This document shows, piece after piece, positions 53,135-60,056 of a stretch of DNA of 64,000 nucleotides. The stretch is from Clostridium_AD sp937920395 (GTDB lineage Bacteria > Bacillota > Clostridia > Clostridiales > Clostridiaceae), in contig DAVZGP010000001.1 of assembly GCA_052274345.1 (NCBI GenBank), positions 62,001 through 126,000 of the forward strand. Reading direction: 5' to 3'. Made by a program: the position numbers and the translations under genes. Position 1 is the first letter of the stretch. Each line of letters opens with the position of its first letter. The notes below the pieces were generated by a model, which had not been told where the DNA came from, made no database searches, and saw only the letters and a program-made list of their open reading frames with translations.

Positions 53135-53353
53135 CTATTTTATTCCTTCTTTTGTTGTAATTGCAACAATGGCTCCCTCATAAATCTCCTCTATAGCAAT
53201 AGTAACAGGCTTCGTCGAATCCACCTGTACAAGTGGGCTTTGACCCTCTATTATTTGTCTTGCTCTTTTTGATGTTGCTACAACTAAAGAATACCTATTG
53301 TCAACTCTTTTTAATAAATCTACTATTGATGGGCTAATCATTGAATTATTCAT
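53135..53353 (-). CDS. rpoZ: RNA polymerase omega subunit
   Basis: Helps assemble and stabilise RNA polymerase. The 72 residues carry SIVDLLKRVDNRYSLVVATSKRARQI, the omega signature. The start overlaps the end of gmk by 8 bases after GGAGG. The gmk-rpoZ-coaBC order is conserved throughout Firmicutes. Confidence 0.97.
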   Translation of the reverse strand: MNNSMISPSIVDLLKRVDNRYSLVVATSKRARQIIEGQSPLVQVDSTKPVTIAIEEIYEGAIVAITTKEGIK

Positions 53354-53957
53354 TTATAATTTCCTCCTTTAAAAAATCTCCATTCATTCTATCGACTCTA
53401 CATCTTTCTGCAATGACAATACTTTGAATTTTCTCACATGCACTATCAACAGTATCGTTCACAACTGCATAATCATATTTTGAGACAAAACTTATTTCTT
53501 CATGCGCAGACGTAAATCTAGTCATTAATGACTCCGGTGTTTCACTTCCTCTATTTGTAATTCTATTTCTTAATTCCTCCATAGATGGTGGAAGTATAAA
53601 AATAAATAAACCATTTGGATAAGCCATTTTCACCTTAAGCGCGCCTTGAATATCTATTTCAAGTATTACATCACGACCAGTCTCGAGCACTTTTAAAACC
53701 TCAGATTTAGGCGTACCATAACAGTTTCCATAAACCTGTGCATATTCTAAAAAGTCTTTTGATTCAATCCTTTCTAGAAATTCTTCTCTAGATATAAAAT
53801 AGTAATTTACACCATCTATCTCAGAATTTCTTGGGCTTCTCGTAGTCGCTGAAACTGAAATCCAGAAATTATTTTTTTTAAGAAGCGCCTCGCATACAGT
53901 CCCTTTACCAGCACCGGAAGGTCCTGAAATTACGATTAACTGTCCTTTACTCCTCAT
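53346..53957 (-). CDS. gmk: Guanylate kinase
   Basis: Phosphorylates GMP to GDP. The start is ATG 53957, which overlaps the remA end by 11 bases and lies 9 bases after GAGG, giving 203 residues beginning RSKGQLIVISGPSGAGKGT. The frame runs on to 54098 but that part is a shadow of remA. The P-loop is at 12-19; SVSATTRSPRNSEIDGVNYYF binds GMP. FIFILPPSMEELRNRI follows. Confidence 0.97.
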   Translation of the reverse strand: MRSKGQLIVISGPSGAGKGTVCEALLKKNNFWISVSATTRSPRNSEIDGVNYYFISREEFLERIESKDFLEYAQVYGNCYGTPKSEVLKVLETGRDVILEIDIQGALKVKMAYPNGLFIFILPPSMEELRNRITNRGSETPESLMTRFTSAHEEISFVSKYDYAVVNDTVDSACEKIQSIVIAERCRVDRMNGDFLKEEIINE

Positions 53958-54228
53958 TATTCTCAACCTCGTCCAAATGGTCCTCATCTTTAACAGATAA
54001 TCTATGTGCAACAGTTTCAGGCTGAACAGCTGATAAAATAACATGATCACTATCTGTAATAATAACTGCTCTGGTCCTTCTTCCATAAGTAGCATCAATT
54101 AGCATTCCTCGATCTCTTGCCTCTTGAATTATTCTTTTTATAGGCGCTGATTCAGGGCTGACTATAGCTACTAATCTATTCGCTGAAACAATGTTTCCAA
54201 ACCCTATGTTTATCAACTTTATACTCAT
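53947..54228 (-). CDS. remA: Extracellular matrix regulator RemA
   Basis: DUF370 DNA-binding protein that activates biofilm matrix operons and osmoprotection in Bacillus. The 93 residues contain INIGFGNIVSANRLVAIVSP, APIKRIIQEARDRG and DATYGRRTRAVIITDSDHVILSA, nearly invariant in the family. The acidic tail EDHLDEVENNEE is less typical. The ATG follows GGAGG. It is placed between yicC and gmk, as in Bacillus (yloC-remA-gmk). Target genes here are unknown. Confidence 0.95.
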   Translation of the reverse strand: MSIKLINIGFGNIVSANRLVAIVSPESAPIKRIIQEARDRGMLIDATYGRRTRAVIITDSDHVILSAVQPETVAHRLSVKDEDHLDEVENNEE

Positions 54229-54242
54229 CGTGTGCCTCCAGT

Positions 54243-55121
54243 TTATTCTATGTTTTGTATTTGTTCTCTAATCTTTTCTATTTCGCTTTTCATACTGATT
54301 ACTGTGTTTAAAATTTCCAAATCATTTGCTTTTGAAGCTATAGTGTTTGTTTCCCTATTCATTTCTTGAATAATAAAATCAAGTTTTCTACCAATAGGTT
54401 CGTCTAAAATTAGAGTTTCCTTCATTTGATTTATATGACTATTTAATCTTACAATTTCTTCATCTATTCCTGCTTTGTCAGCAAAAATTGCAATCTCCAT
54501 AGCAACTCTATTTTCATCAAAATCAACTTCCTTATGTAAGGCATTAAGCCTTTGGTTTAGCTTTGTTTTATACTCACAAACAACAAACGGTGCCCTTGTC
54601 TTAACTTTCTCAACTAATTCATTAATTATATTGCACTTAATTATAACATCCTCAAGTAACTTTTTACCTTCTCTTTCTCTCATAAAAAGAAGAGCCCCAA
54701 GCGCCTTTGTTAATGCTAACTCAATCTGCTCAAAGGTTTCTGAAACATCTTCTTCCTTTTGTTTAAGGGTTATTACTTCTGGTAATTTAGCTACCGTTGC
54801 AACAGATATATCATCACTTAGACCATATTTATCCCTTAAAATTCCAAGACAATTTATATAACTTGCAGCTAATTTTTCATTCAAATACGCTTCAACATCT
54901 TCCTTATCATAATTACCTTGAGTTACAAAAACATCAAGTTTTCCTCTGTTTACTTTTTCACCAATTATTTTGCGGATTTTATCCTCAAAAGATATTAATA
55001 CTCTAGGCATTCTTATATTAGTTTCAAAATATCTATGATTAACACTTTTAATCTCAATTGTAAAACTTTTACCATCTTTTTCAGAGCTTCCTCTCCCAAA
55101 TCCGGTCATACTCCTAATCAT
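54243..55121 (-). CDS. yicC: YicC/YloC family endoribonuclease
   Basis: RNA-cleaving protein family linked to small-RNA turnover; YloC of Bacillus has RNase activity. The start is ATG 55121, 9 bases after AAGGA, giving 292 residues beginning IRSMTGFGRG. The C-terminal DUF1732 part has GIDEEIVRLNSHINQM and GRKLDFIIQEMNRETNTIASKAND, with acidic residues thought to be catalytic. First gene of the long operon, behind a clear promoter. Confidence 0.94.
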   Translation of the reverse strand: MIRSMTGFGRGSSEKDGKSFTIEIKSVNHRYFETNIRMPRVLISFEDKIRKIIGEKVNRGKLDVFVTQGNYDKEDVEAYLNEKLAASYINCLGILRDKYGLSDDISVATVAKLPEVITLKQKEEDVSETFEQIELALTKALGALLFMREREGKKLLEDVIIKCNIINELVEKVKTRAPFVVCEYKTKLNQRLNALHKEVDFDENRVAMEIAIFADKAGIDEEIVRLNSHINQMKETLILDEPIGRKLDFIIQEMNRETNTIASKANDLEILNTVISMKSEIEKIREQIQNIE

Positions 55122-55161
55122 AACAAGACATCCTTCCATTGTTCATTGTGACCTCGTAATA

Positions 55162-55191
55162 AGTATACATAAAGTATTACCTTAATTTCAA
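55162..55191 (-). promoter_or_regulatory. Sigma-A promoter of the yicC-remA-gmk-rpoZ-coaBC unit
   Basis: Minus-strand TTGAAA (55186-55191) and TATACT (55162-55167), 18-base spacer, about 40 bases before yicC. Confidence 0.75.
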
Positions 55192-55329
55192 GCTAAAATT
55201 ATAAGTTTTTACTTTTATTACGATTTTCATTAAAAAATACTATCAAGCGGTAATTTTATAGATTTTAAAAACAGCTCTTACTATTAATAAAATATTTCCT
55301 ATATATCTTATATTATACCAATAATAATA

Positions 55330-56484
55330 TTAATCACCACATTTTTTTAAAGATTTTAAAGCTTCTTCAATAATGAGCTTATCTTTTGTAAGAGCTATAC
55401 GGAAATAATCGTATCCAATTTTTCCAAAAACATTGCCTGGTGTAACCACAATTCCATGATTAATCAGCAATTCTTCACAAAATTCATTTGTCGTATAATT
55501 TTTAGGTGTTCTACACCATAAATAAAACGTAGCTTCAGTATCAAAGAATTTTATATTTTTCTCTAGTAAAACATTTTTAGCTACTTCACGTCTTTCATCA
55601 TATATTTTTCTTATATTATGAACATAATCACGTTCTAAATTAAGAGCAGCAACTGCGGCCTTTTGCACTGGTATGAATTGACCAGAATCACAATTACTTT
55701 TTATTTTTAAAAGAGCATTTATTACTTTAGCATTACCTACAGCATACCCTATTCTATATCCTGTCATATTATAAGTTTTAGATAAAGTCCCAAATTCCAC
55801 ATTTTTTCTTAATACATCGTATTGCATAAGGCTAATTGGCTCTTTATCTTCCTTAATTATCTCATTATATGCTGAATCATTGCATAAAACAATATTATTA
55901 TCATAAGAAAACTTTATAATATGCTTATAAAACTCTTTACTTGCTACTGCACCTGTAGGGTTATTAGGATAATTAATAAAAATCAATTTACATTTATTAA
56001 CAATAATTTCAGGAATATCATCAAGCCTTGGCATATATCCATTGCTTTGTGTTAATGGCACAGTATACGGCACACAACCCCATAGTTTTGAACAAATGCT
56101 ATAAACTGGATATGCCGGTTCAGGTACTATTACACAATCCCCTATATCACATACAGCTGGAATGATGTTGTTTATACCTTCTTTTGATCCTATTAGAATT
56201 ATTACTTCGTCTAAATCGAGGCATACATTATAAACTTGATTATAGTATTTTATAACTGCTTTTTTCAGTTCAATTATCCCATCATAAGGAGGATAATTAT
56301 TGTAATTTTCACATTTTAAGGCTTCTATTAGTGCATCTGTAATTTTTGAATTGACTGATAAATCTGGATCTCCTATACTAAGGTCAATAATTTTTTCACC
56401 AGAAGTAATAGCTTTTTTTTTAATATCATCAATCTTTTTAAAATGATATTCGGAAACATTAGAAAGTCTATTATTTATTTTCAT
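55330..56484 (-). CDS. Class I/II PLP-dependent aminotransferase, LL-diaminopimelate aminotransferase-like
   Basis: Fold type I aminotransferase of 384 residues. GKINPLP-type regions are clear: NYPPYDGIIELKKAV, PEPAYPVYS, NYPNNPTGAVA and the cofactor-lysine segment FGTLSKTYNMTGYRIGYAVG. The SIGDPDL start and the SKTYNMTG lysine loop resemble the DapL/PatA-like group, so lysine or peptidoglycan precursor synthesis is possible. Substrate cannot be fixed by sequence. The ATG follows AAGGATG. It is a lone gene between yicC and the purine permease, separated from the latter by a long hairpin. Confidence 0.82.
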   Translation of the reverse strand: MKINNRLSNVSEYHFKKIDDIKKKAITSGEKIIDLSIGDPDLSVNSKITDALIEALKCENYNNYPPYDGIIELKKAVIKYYNQVYNVCLDLDEVIILIGSKEGINNIIPAVCDIGDCVIVPEPAYPVYSICSKLWGCVPYTVPLTQSNGYMPRLDDIPEIIVNKCKLIFINYPNNPTGAVASKEFYKHIIKFSYDNNIVLCNDSAYNEIIKEDKEPISLMQYDVLRKNVEFGTLSKTYNMTGYRIGYAVGNAKVINALLKIKSNCDSGQFIPVQKAAVAALNLERDYVHNIRKIYDERREVAKNVLLEKNIKFFDTEATFYLWCRTPKNYTTNEFCEELLINHGIVVTPGNVFGKIGYDYFRIALTKDKLIIEEALKSLKKCGD

Positions 56485-56576
56485 AGTATCATCCTTTACA
56501 TAGTTTTTATTATATTATTCGGATAATACTAACTTTGTTACATTTGAAAGATTACTAAAAAAAACACTTAAATTAT

Positions 56577-56632
56577 AAACTGGTACCTATAGAATAGATT
56601 TCTTAAAAGTTCTATTCTGTAGGTACCAGTTT
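56577..56632 (-). terminator. 22-bp hairpin after pbuG
   Basis: Arms 56577-56598 and 56611-56632 pair with a single mismatch, core ACTGGTACC. On the minus strand a run of eight T comes about 10 bases after the stem. Long, strong structure between pbuG and the aminotransferase. Confidence 0.75.
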
Positions 56633-56664
56633 AACCTCTTAATATTATTTTATTACATCACTAA

Positions 56665-58086
56665 CTAAGGCAATACAATAAATCTAATTATAAATAATGC
56701 TGCTAAAACATAAACTATAGGACTAACTTCCTTTTGCCTTCCTGTTACAACTTTTACTATTGGATAAAAAATAATTCCTGCAGCTATTCCATTTGCTATA
56801 CTATAACTAAATGGCATTATTGCTATTGTAAAGAATGCTGGAAGTGCTTCTGTAAAATCGTCGAAATCAATCTTTGTAATTGAGCTCATCATAAGGACTC
56901 CAACTATTACAAGTGCTGGTGCAGTAGCCTCAGCTGGTACTATTCCTACCAGTCCACTAAAAAATAAAGAACATAAAAATAGCACTCCTACTGTAGCTGA
57001 TGTAAGACCTGTTCTTCCACCTTCTGCAACTCCTGCTGTAGATTCGACATAAGTTACTATTGTACTTGTTCCCATAACTGCTCCTGCAGTAGTTGCTAAT
57101 GCATCTGACATTAATGCTTTATTCATATTCTTTACTCGTCCATTCTCATCGAGCATCTTAGCTTTTGTTGCTGTTCCCACGAGTGTTCCTATTGTATCAA
57201 ATAAATCCACTAAACTAAAGGTTATTACAACCATTACTACACTCATTATTGCTGAAAATACTCCCTTACTAGCACCTGATCCTAAAAGACCCGCAAAATC
57301 AAACTGCATAAATGTTGGTGAAAGAGACGGTGGTTTGCTGAATATCACAACACCTGCTAGTTTTGTAATTCCAAAAGGAATGCCCACTATAGCAGTTATT
57401 ACAATTCCAAATAGTATAGACCCCTTTATTTTTCTAGCCATTAATATTGCCGTAACAGTTAAACCTATTAATGTAACTATCGCACTTGGAGATGTTAACT
57501 TACCAAAGGCTACTAAAGTTTCTTTATTACTTACAATTATTCCGCCACCCTTAAAACCTATAAGTGCTATAAATAGTCCGATACCGCCTGAAATAGCAAG
57601 CTTCAAATTTTGTGGCAATGCATCCACTATTTTTTCTCGTATTGATGTAAGAGTTATTATTATAAATAAAATTCCTGATATAAAAACTGCTGCTAACGCT
57701 TGTTGCCATGTATATCCAAGTCCCAAACATACACTATAAGTAAAAAATGCATTTAATCCCATTCCTGGTGCCTGTGCAAATGGAAGATTAGCATAAAAAG
57801 CCATTACAAATGTACCCACAGCTGCTGCAATGCATGTAGCTGCAAAAACAGATGCTACAACTGGATCATTTAATGCGTTGAAACCGGCTGCCCCATCACC
57901 CTTTATCCCAGGTAAATTCATTCCTGCAAATTTAAGAATATTAGGATTTACAAATATAATATATGCCATGGTAATGAATGTAGTTATCCCCGCAAGTATT
58001 TCTGTTTTTACTGTAGTTTTGTTTTCTCTTAATTTGAAAAGCTTCTCAAATATAGAATTTTTTTCAATATTTTCTGTTGATTTCAT
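56665..58086 (-). CDS. pbuG: NCS2 family purine permease (adenine/guanine/hypoxanthine type)
   Basis: Proton-coupled nucleobase uptake carrier of the AzgA-like branch. The 473 residues form about 12-14 hydrophobic segments. Family blocks include TFITMAYIIFVNPNIL, FAQAPGMGLNAFFTYSV, SGGIGLFIALIGFKGGGI, LFDTIGTLVGTA and STIVTYVESTAGVAEGGRTG. The ATG follows GGGG. A near-consensus promoter lies 39 bases upstream and the leader is too short for a purine riboswitch, the usual control of such genes in Firmicutes. ansA is upstream on the same strand. The exact base transported is not determined. Confidence 0.9.
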   Translation of the reverse strand: MKSTENIEKNSIFEKLFKLRENKTTVKTEILAGITTFITMAYIIFVNPNILKFAGMNLPGIKGDGAAGFNALNDPVVASVFAATCIAAAVGTFVMAFYANLPFAQAPGMGLNAFFTYSVCLGLGYTWQQALAAVFISGILFIIITLTSIREKIVDALPQNLKLAISGGIGLFIALIGFKGGGIIVSNKETLVAFGKLTSPSAIVTLIGLTVTAILMARKIKGSILFGIVITAIVGIPFGITKLAGVVIFSKPPSLSPTFMQFDFAGLLGSGASKGVFSAIMSVVMVVITFSLVDLFDTIGTLVGTATKAKMLDENGRVKNMNKALMSDALATTAGAVMGTSTIVTYVESTAGVAEGGRTGLTSATVGVLFLCSLFFSGLVGIVPAEATAPALVIVGVLMMSSITKIDFDDFTEALPAFFTIAIMPFSYSIANGIAAGIIFYPIVKVVTGRQKEVSPIVYVLAALFIIRFIVLP

Positions 58087-58124
58087 GTTTATCCCCTATT
58101 CTGTATTTTATTTTTTATACAAAC

Positions 58125-58153
58125 ATAATATCAAAAACGTACGTTTACGTCAA
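58125..58153 (-). promoter_or_regulatory. pbuG promoter with a 12-bp palindrome in the spacer
   Basis: Minus-strand TTGACG (58148-58153) and TATTAT (58125-58130), spacer exactly 17. The spacer contains the perfect palindrome AAACGTACGTTT (58135-58146), a likely repressor operator placed to block RNA polymerase. Confidence 0.75.
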
Positions 58154-58186
58154 TACCATGACGAATATTTAATCATATTTTGCTCA

Positions 58187-59182
58187 TTAAATTCGGCTTC
58201 TATATCTTCCGTCTTCGAACATATGTTCAATTTCTTTTAGATTTGTTGTACTAGCAAGTGCCAGCATAAGTTTAATTCTAGCCTTTTGACCTGGCAGACT
58301 ATCTCCAAAAATAACGCCTGCATTCCTAAGTTCTTTTCCACCACCTGGGTATCCATAGGAATCTAATACTCTTCCTTTAAAGCATCTAGACACCATAACA
58401 ACTGCCACGCCCTTTGCAATAGCTGTTTTTACGCCTTCTGCCATTTTCGGTGGAATATTTCCTCTTCCCATAGCTTCAATAACAATTCCTCTTGCACCTT
58501 CCTTTACACAAAAATCAATTAATTTTGAATCCATTCCAGCACAAGCTTTTATTAAATCCACTCTATTTTCTATCTTATCTGTTATTATATGTTCTTTTTT
58601 TAAACTATCCCTATAAAATATTGCTACATTATTATCTATAATTCCTATTGGTCCAAACTCGGGGCTCTGAAAAGTATTTAGGTGCATTGAATGTGTTTTA
58701 GTAACTTCACTAGCACAATTAAGTTCATCATTTAAGCATACTAATACTCCCCTATTACGTGCCTCCTTGGAAATCGCAGTACAAATAGCAGCCGATAAAT
58801 TTGCAGGGCCATCATAACCAAGTTCCGAACCATTTCTCATTGAACCTGTAACAATTACCGGCTTTGGATTATCAATAGTTAGATGTAATAGATATGCTGT
58901 TTCCTCAAGTGTGTCCGTACCATGAGTAACTACAACCCCACATATATCCTCTCGAATTAAAAGTTTTTTTATGTATCTAGACAAATCCAACATGATTTCT
59001 GGCGTCATATGAGGGCCTGGCATGTTTGAGAAAGTATATGATTCTATTTCGGCATACTTTTCAATTCCTGTAACCATAGACATTATTTCTTCTCCACTTA
59101 GAGTTGGAACTGCTGCCTTTATTCTTGGATCTAATGTCATAGAAATTGTGCCGCCATTAAAAATAACCGCAACTTTTTTCAC
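58187..59182 (-). CDS. ansA: L-asparaginase (type I-like)
   Basis: Hydrolyses asparagine to aspartate and ammonia. The 331 residues start VAVIFNGGTISMTLDP (catalytic Thr12) and contain VVVTHGTDTLEETAYLLH (Thr89-Asp90), the two active-site blocks. No signal peptide is seen, so it is cytosolic. The start is GTG 59182 after GGAGG. It lies upstream of pbuG by 100 bases, which hold the pbuG promoter. Both gene products supply nitrogen compounds, but co-regulation is not shown. Confidence 0.93.
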   Translation of the reverse strand: MKKVAVIFNGGTISMTLDPRIKAAVPTLSGEEIMSMVTGIEKYAEIESYTFSNMPGPHMTPEIMLDLSRYIKKLLIREDICGVVVTHGTDTLEETAYLLHLTIDNPKPVIVTGSMRNGSELGYDGPANLSAAICTAISKEARNRGVLVCLNDELNCASEVTKTHSMHLNTFQSPEFGPIGIIDNNVAIFYRDSLKKEHIITDKIENRVDLIKACAGMDSKLIDFCVKEGARGIVIEAMGRGNIPPKMAEGVKTAIAKGVAVVMVSRCFKGRVLDSYGYPGGGKELRNAGVIFGDSLPGQKARIKLMLALASTTNLKEIEHMFEDGRYRSRI

Positions 59183-59360
59183 TTAAAATACCTCCTAATC
59201 TTAGTTTTAAAATATATTAATCTGTTTTTACTCTTTAATGTTATAGAAACTCAAACGTAGATGTTTACTTACGATACATTATATTTGAATTTTACACACA
59301 AACTCTATTTTACAATATACCTGGAAAAATTACATCTTTTATTTGTAAAATTTCATAAAT
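59183..59360. other. Non-coding stretch upstream of ansA
   Basis: About 180 AT-rich bases hold the ansA binding site and presumably its promoter, which I could not define well. AAAC-ATCTAC-GTTT (minus strand, near 59255) is a loose palindrome, weakly like the pbuG operator; not a firm match. Confidence 0.35.
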
Positions 59361-59400
59361 AAAAATAAGGCATACGAATTATTAGCATGCCTTATTTTTA
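59361..59400. terminator. Terminator after the 66-residue gene
   Basis: AAAAATAAGGCAT/ATGCCTTATTTTT type stem with T-rich tails on both strands, 5 bases after the stop at 59406. Works in both directions. Confidence 0.8.
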
Positions 59401-59405
59401 TAATT

Positions 59406-59606
59406 CTATTTATTTTTTAAATATTCAAATAAACTTTTTTCTATTTCATCAGCACCATTATCATCTAATGTTATATACTGCCTATGACCATCTAATGCCT
59501 TTACCTCAATTGTCCCTATTTCTTGTCCAGTAATTTTATCAATATCTCTCTCAAATTTCATTATTTTATAACCTTCATCTATATAATTTCCACATTTGTT
59601 AATCAT
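59406..59606 (-). CDS. Hypothetical protein, 66 residues
   Basis: Not recognised. A small soluble acidic protein starting MINKCGNYIDEGYKIMKFER, with IDKITGQEIGTIEVKALDGHRQYITLDD in the middle and an amphipathic C-terminal helix (ADEIEKSLFEYLKNK). ATG 59606 follows AAGGAGGGTG with good spacing, and a strong terminator follows, so it is a real monocistronic gene. An internal ATG (MKFERDID) is possible but less well placed. It resembles no enzyme family I know. Confidence 0.7.
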   Translation of the reverse strand: MINKCGNYIDEGYKIMKFERDIDKITGQEIGTIEVKALDGHRQYITLDDNGADEIEKSLFEYLKNK

Positions 59607-59843
59607 TAAATCACCCTCCTTTTTAATTAAATTACATTCAAAACCATTTGCTTTACTATTTTCTCTCCAAATTTATAATATTATACGTAGTAATCTCACC
59701 TAAAATCTATTTTTATATTATTTGTTAAAAATCTTTTACTTAATTAATTATTTAAGTACTTTAATAATCAAATTTTAAATATAAGGTATATTAAATTGTA
59801 TTTAGATAATATATATAGATAAGTAATTTATGAGGTGACTTAA
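59607..59843. other. Divergent non-coding region
   Basis: About 237 bases of very AT-rich sequence between the minus-strand 66-residue gene and the plus-strand 61-residue gene. It must hold both promoters; several TATA-like boxes exist but none with a good -35 partner. No inverted repeat of note. Confidence 0.4.
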
Positions 59844-60029
59844 GTGAATGATGATTTAAAGAAAATAATACATGCTGAAATCAGCGAACCACTAAATAAA
59901 ATCGTTGATGTTTTTACAAAGAAACCTAAAAAATCAAATTTTAAACTAATGTTTTTTTGGGCTATAGTTGGGCTTTTAGCTTTTTTATTGCTTTATTATG
60001 CTTATAAAATGTTATATGCCTATTTTTAA
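59844..60029 (+). CDS. Small membrane protein, 61 residues
   Basis: Function unknown. The start is GTG 59844, after GAGGTGACTTAA. The N-terminal ~32 residues are charged (DDLKKIIHAEISEPLNKI, VFTKKPKKSNF), and one hydrophobic helix at about 34-57 (MFFWAIVGLLAFLLLYYAY) anchors it, with the N-terminus predicted inside by the positive-inside rule. It lies 27 bases before the secreted glycosidase-like gene on the same strand, so the two are probably co-transcribed. Confidence 0.7.
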   Translation: MNDDLKKIIHAEISEPLNKIVDVFTKKPKKSNFKLMFFWAIVGLLAFLLLYYAYKMLYAYF

Positions 60030-60056
60030 CTTAAGTTATAAGGGAGATTACAAAAG

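Noticed and set aside
53958..54098. Long N-terminal extension of guanylate kinase
   Set aside because: It lies on top of remA in another frame; the P-loop starts normally from ATG 53957.
58087..58187. Purine riboswitch upstream of pbuG
   Set aside because: Looked for the conserved purine aptamer loops and stems; the leader is only about 33 bases after the promoter and contains none of them.
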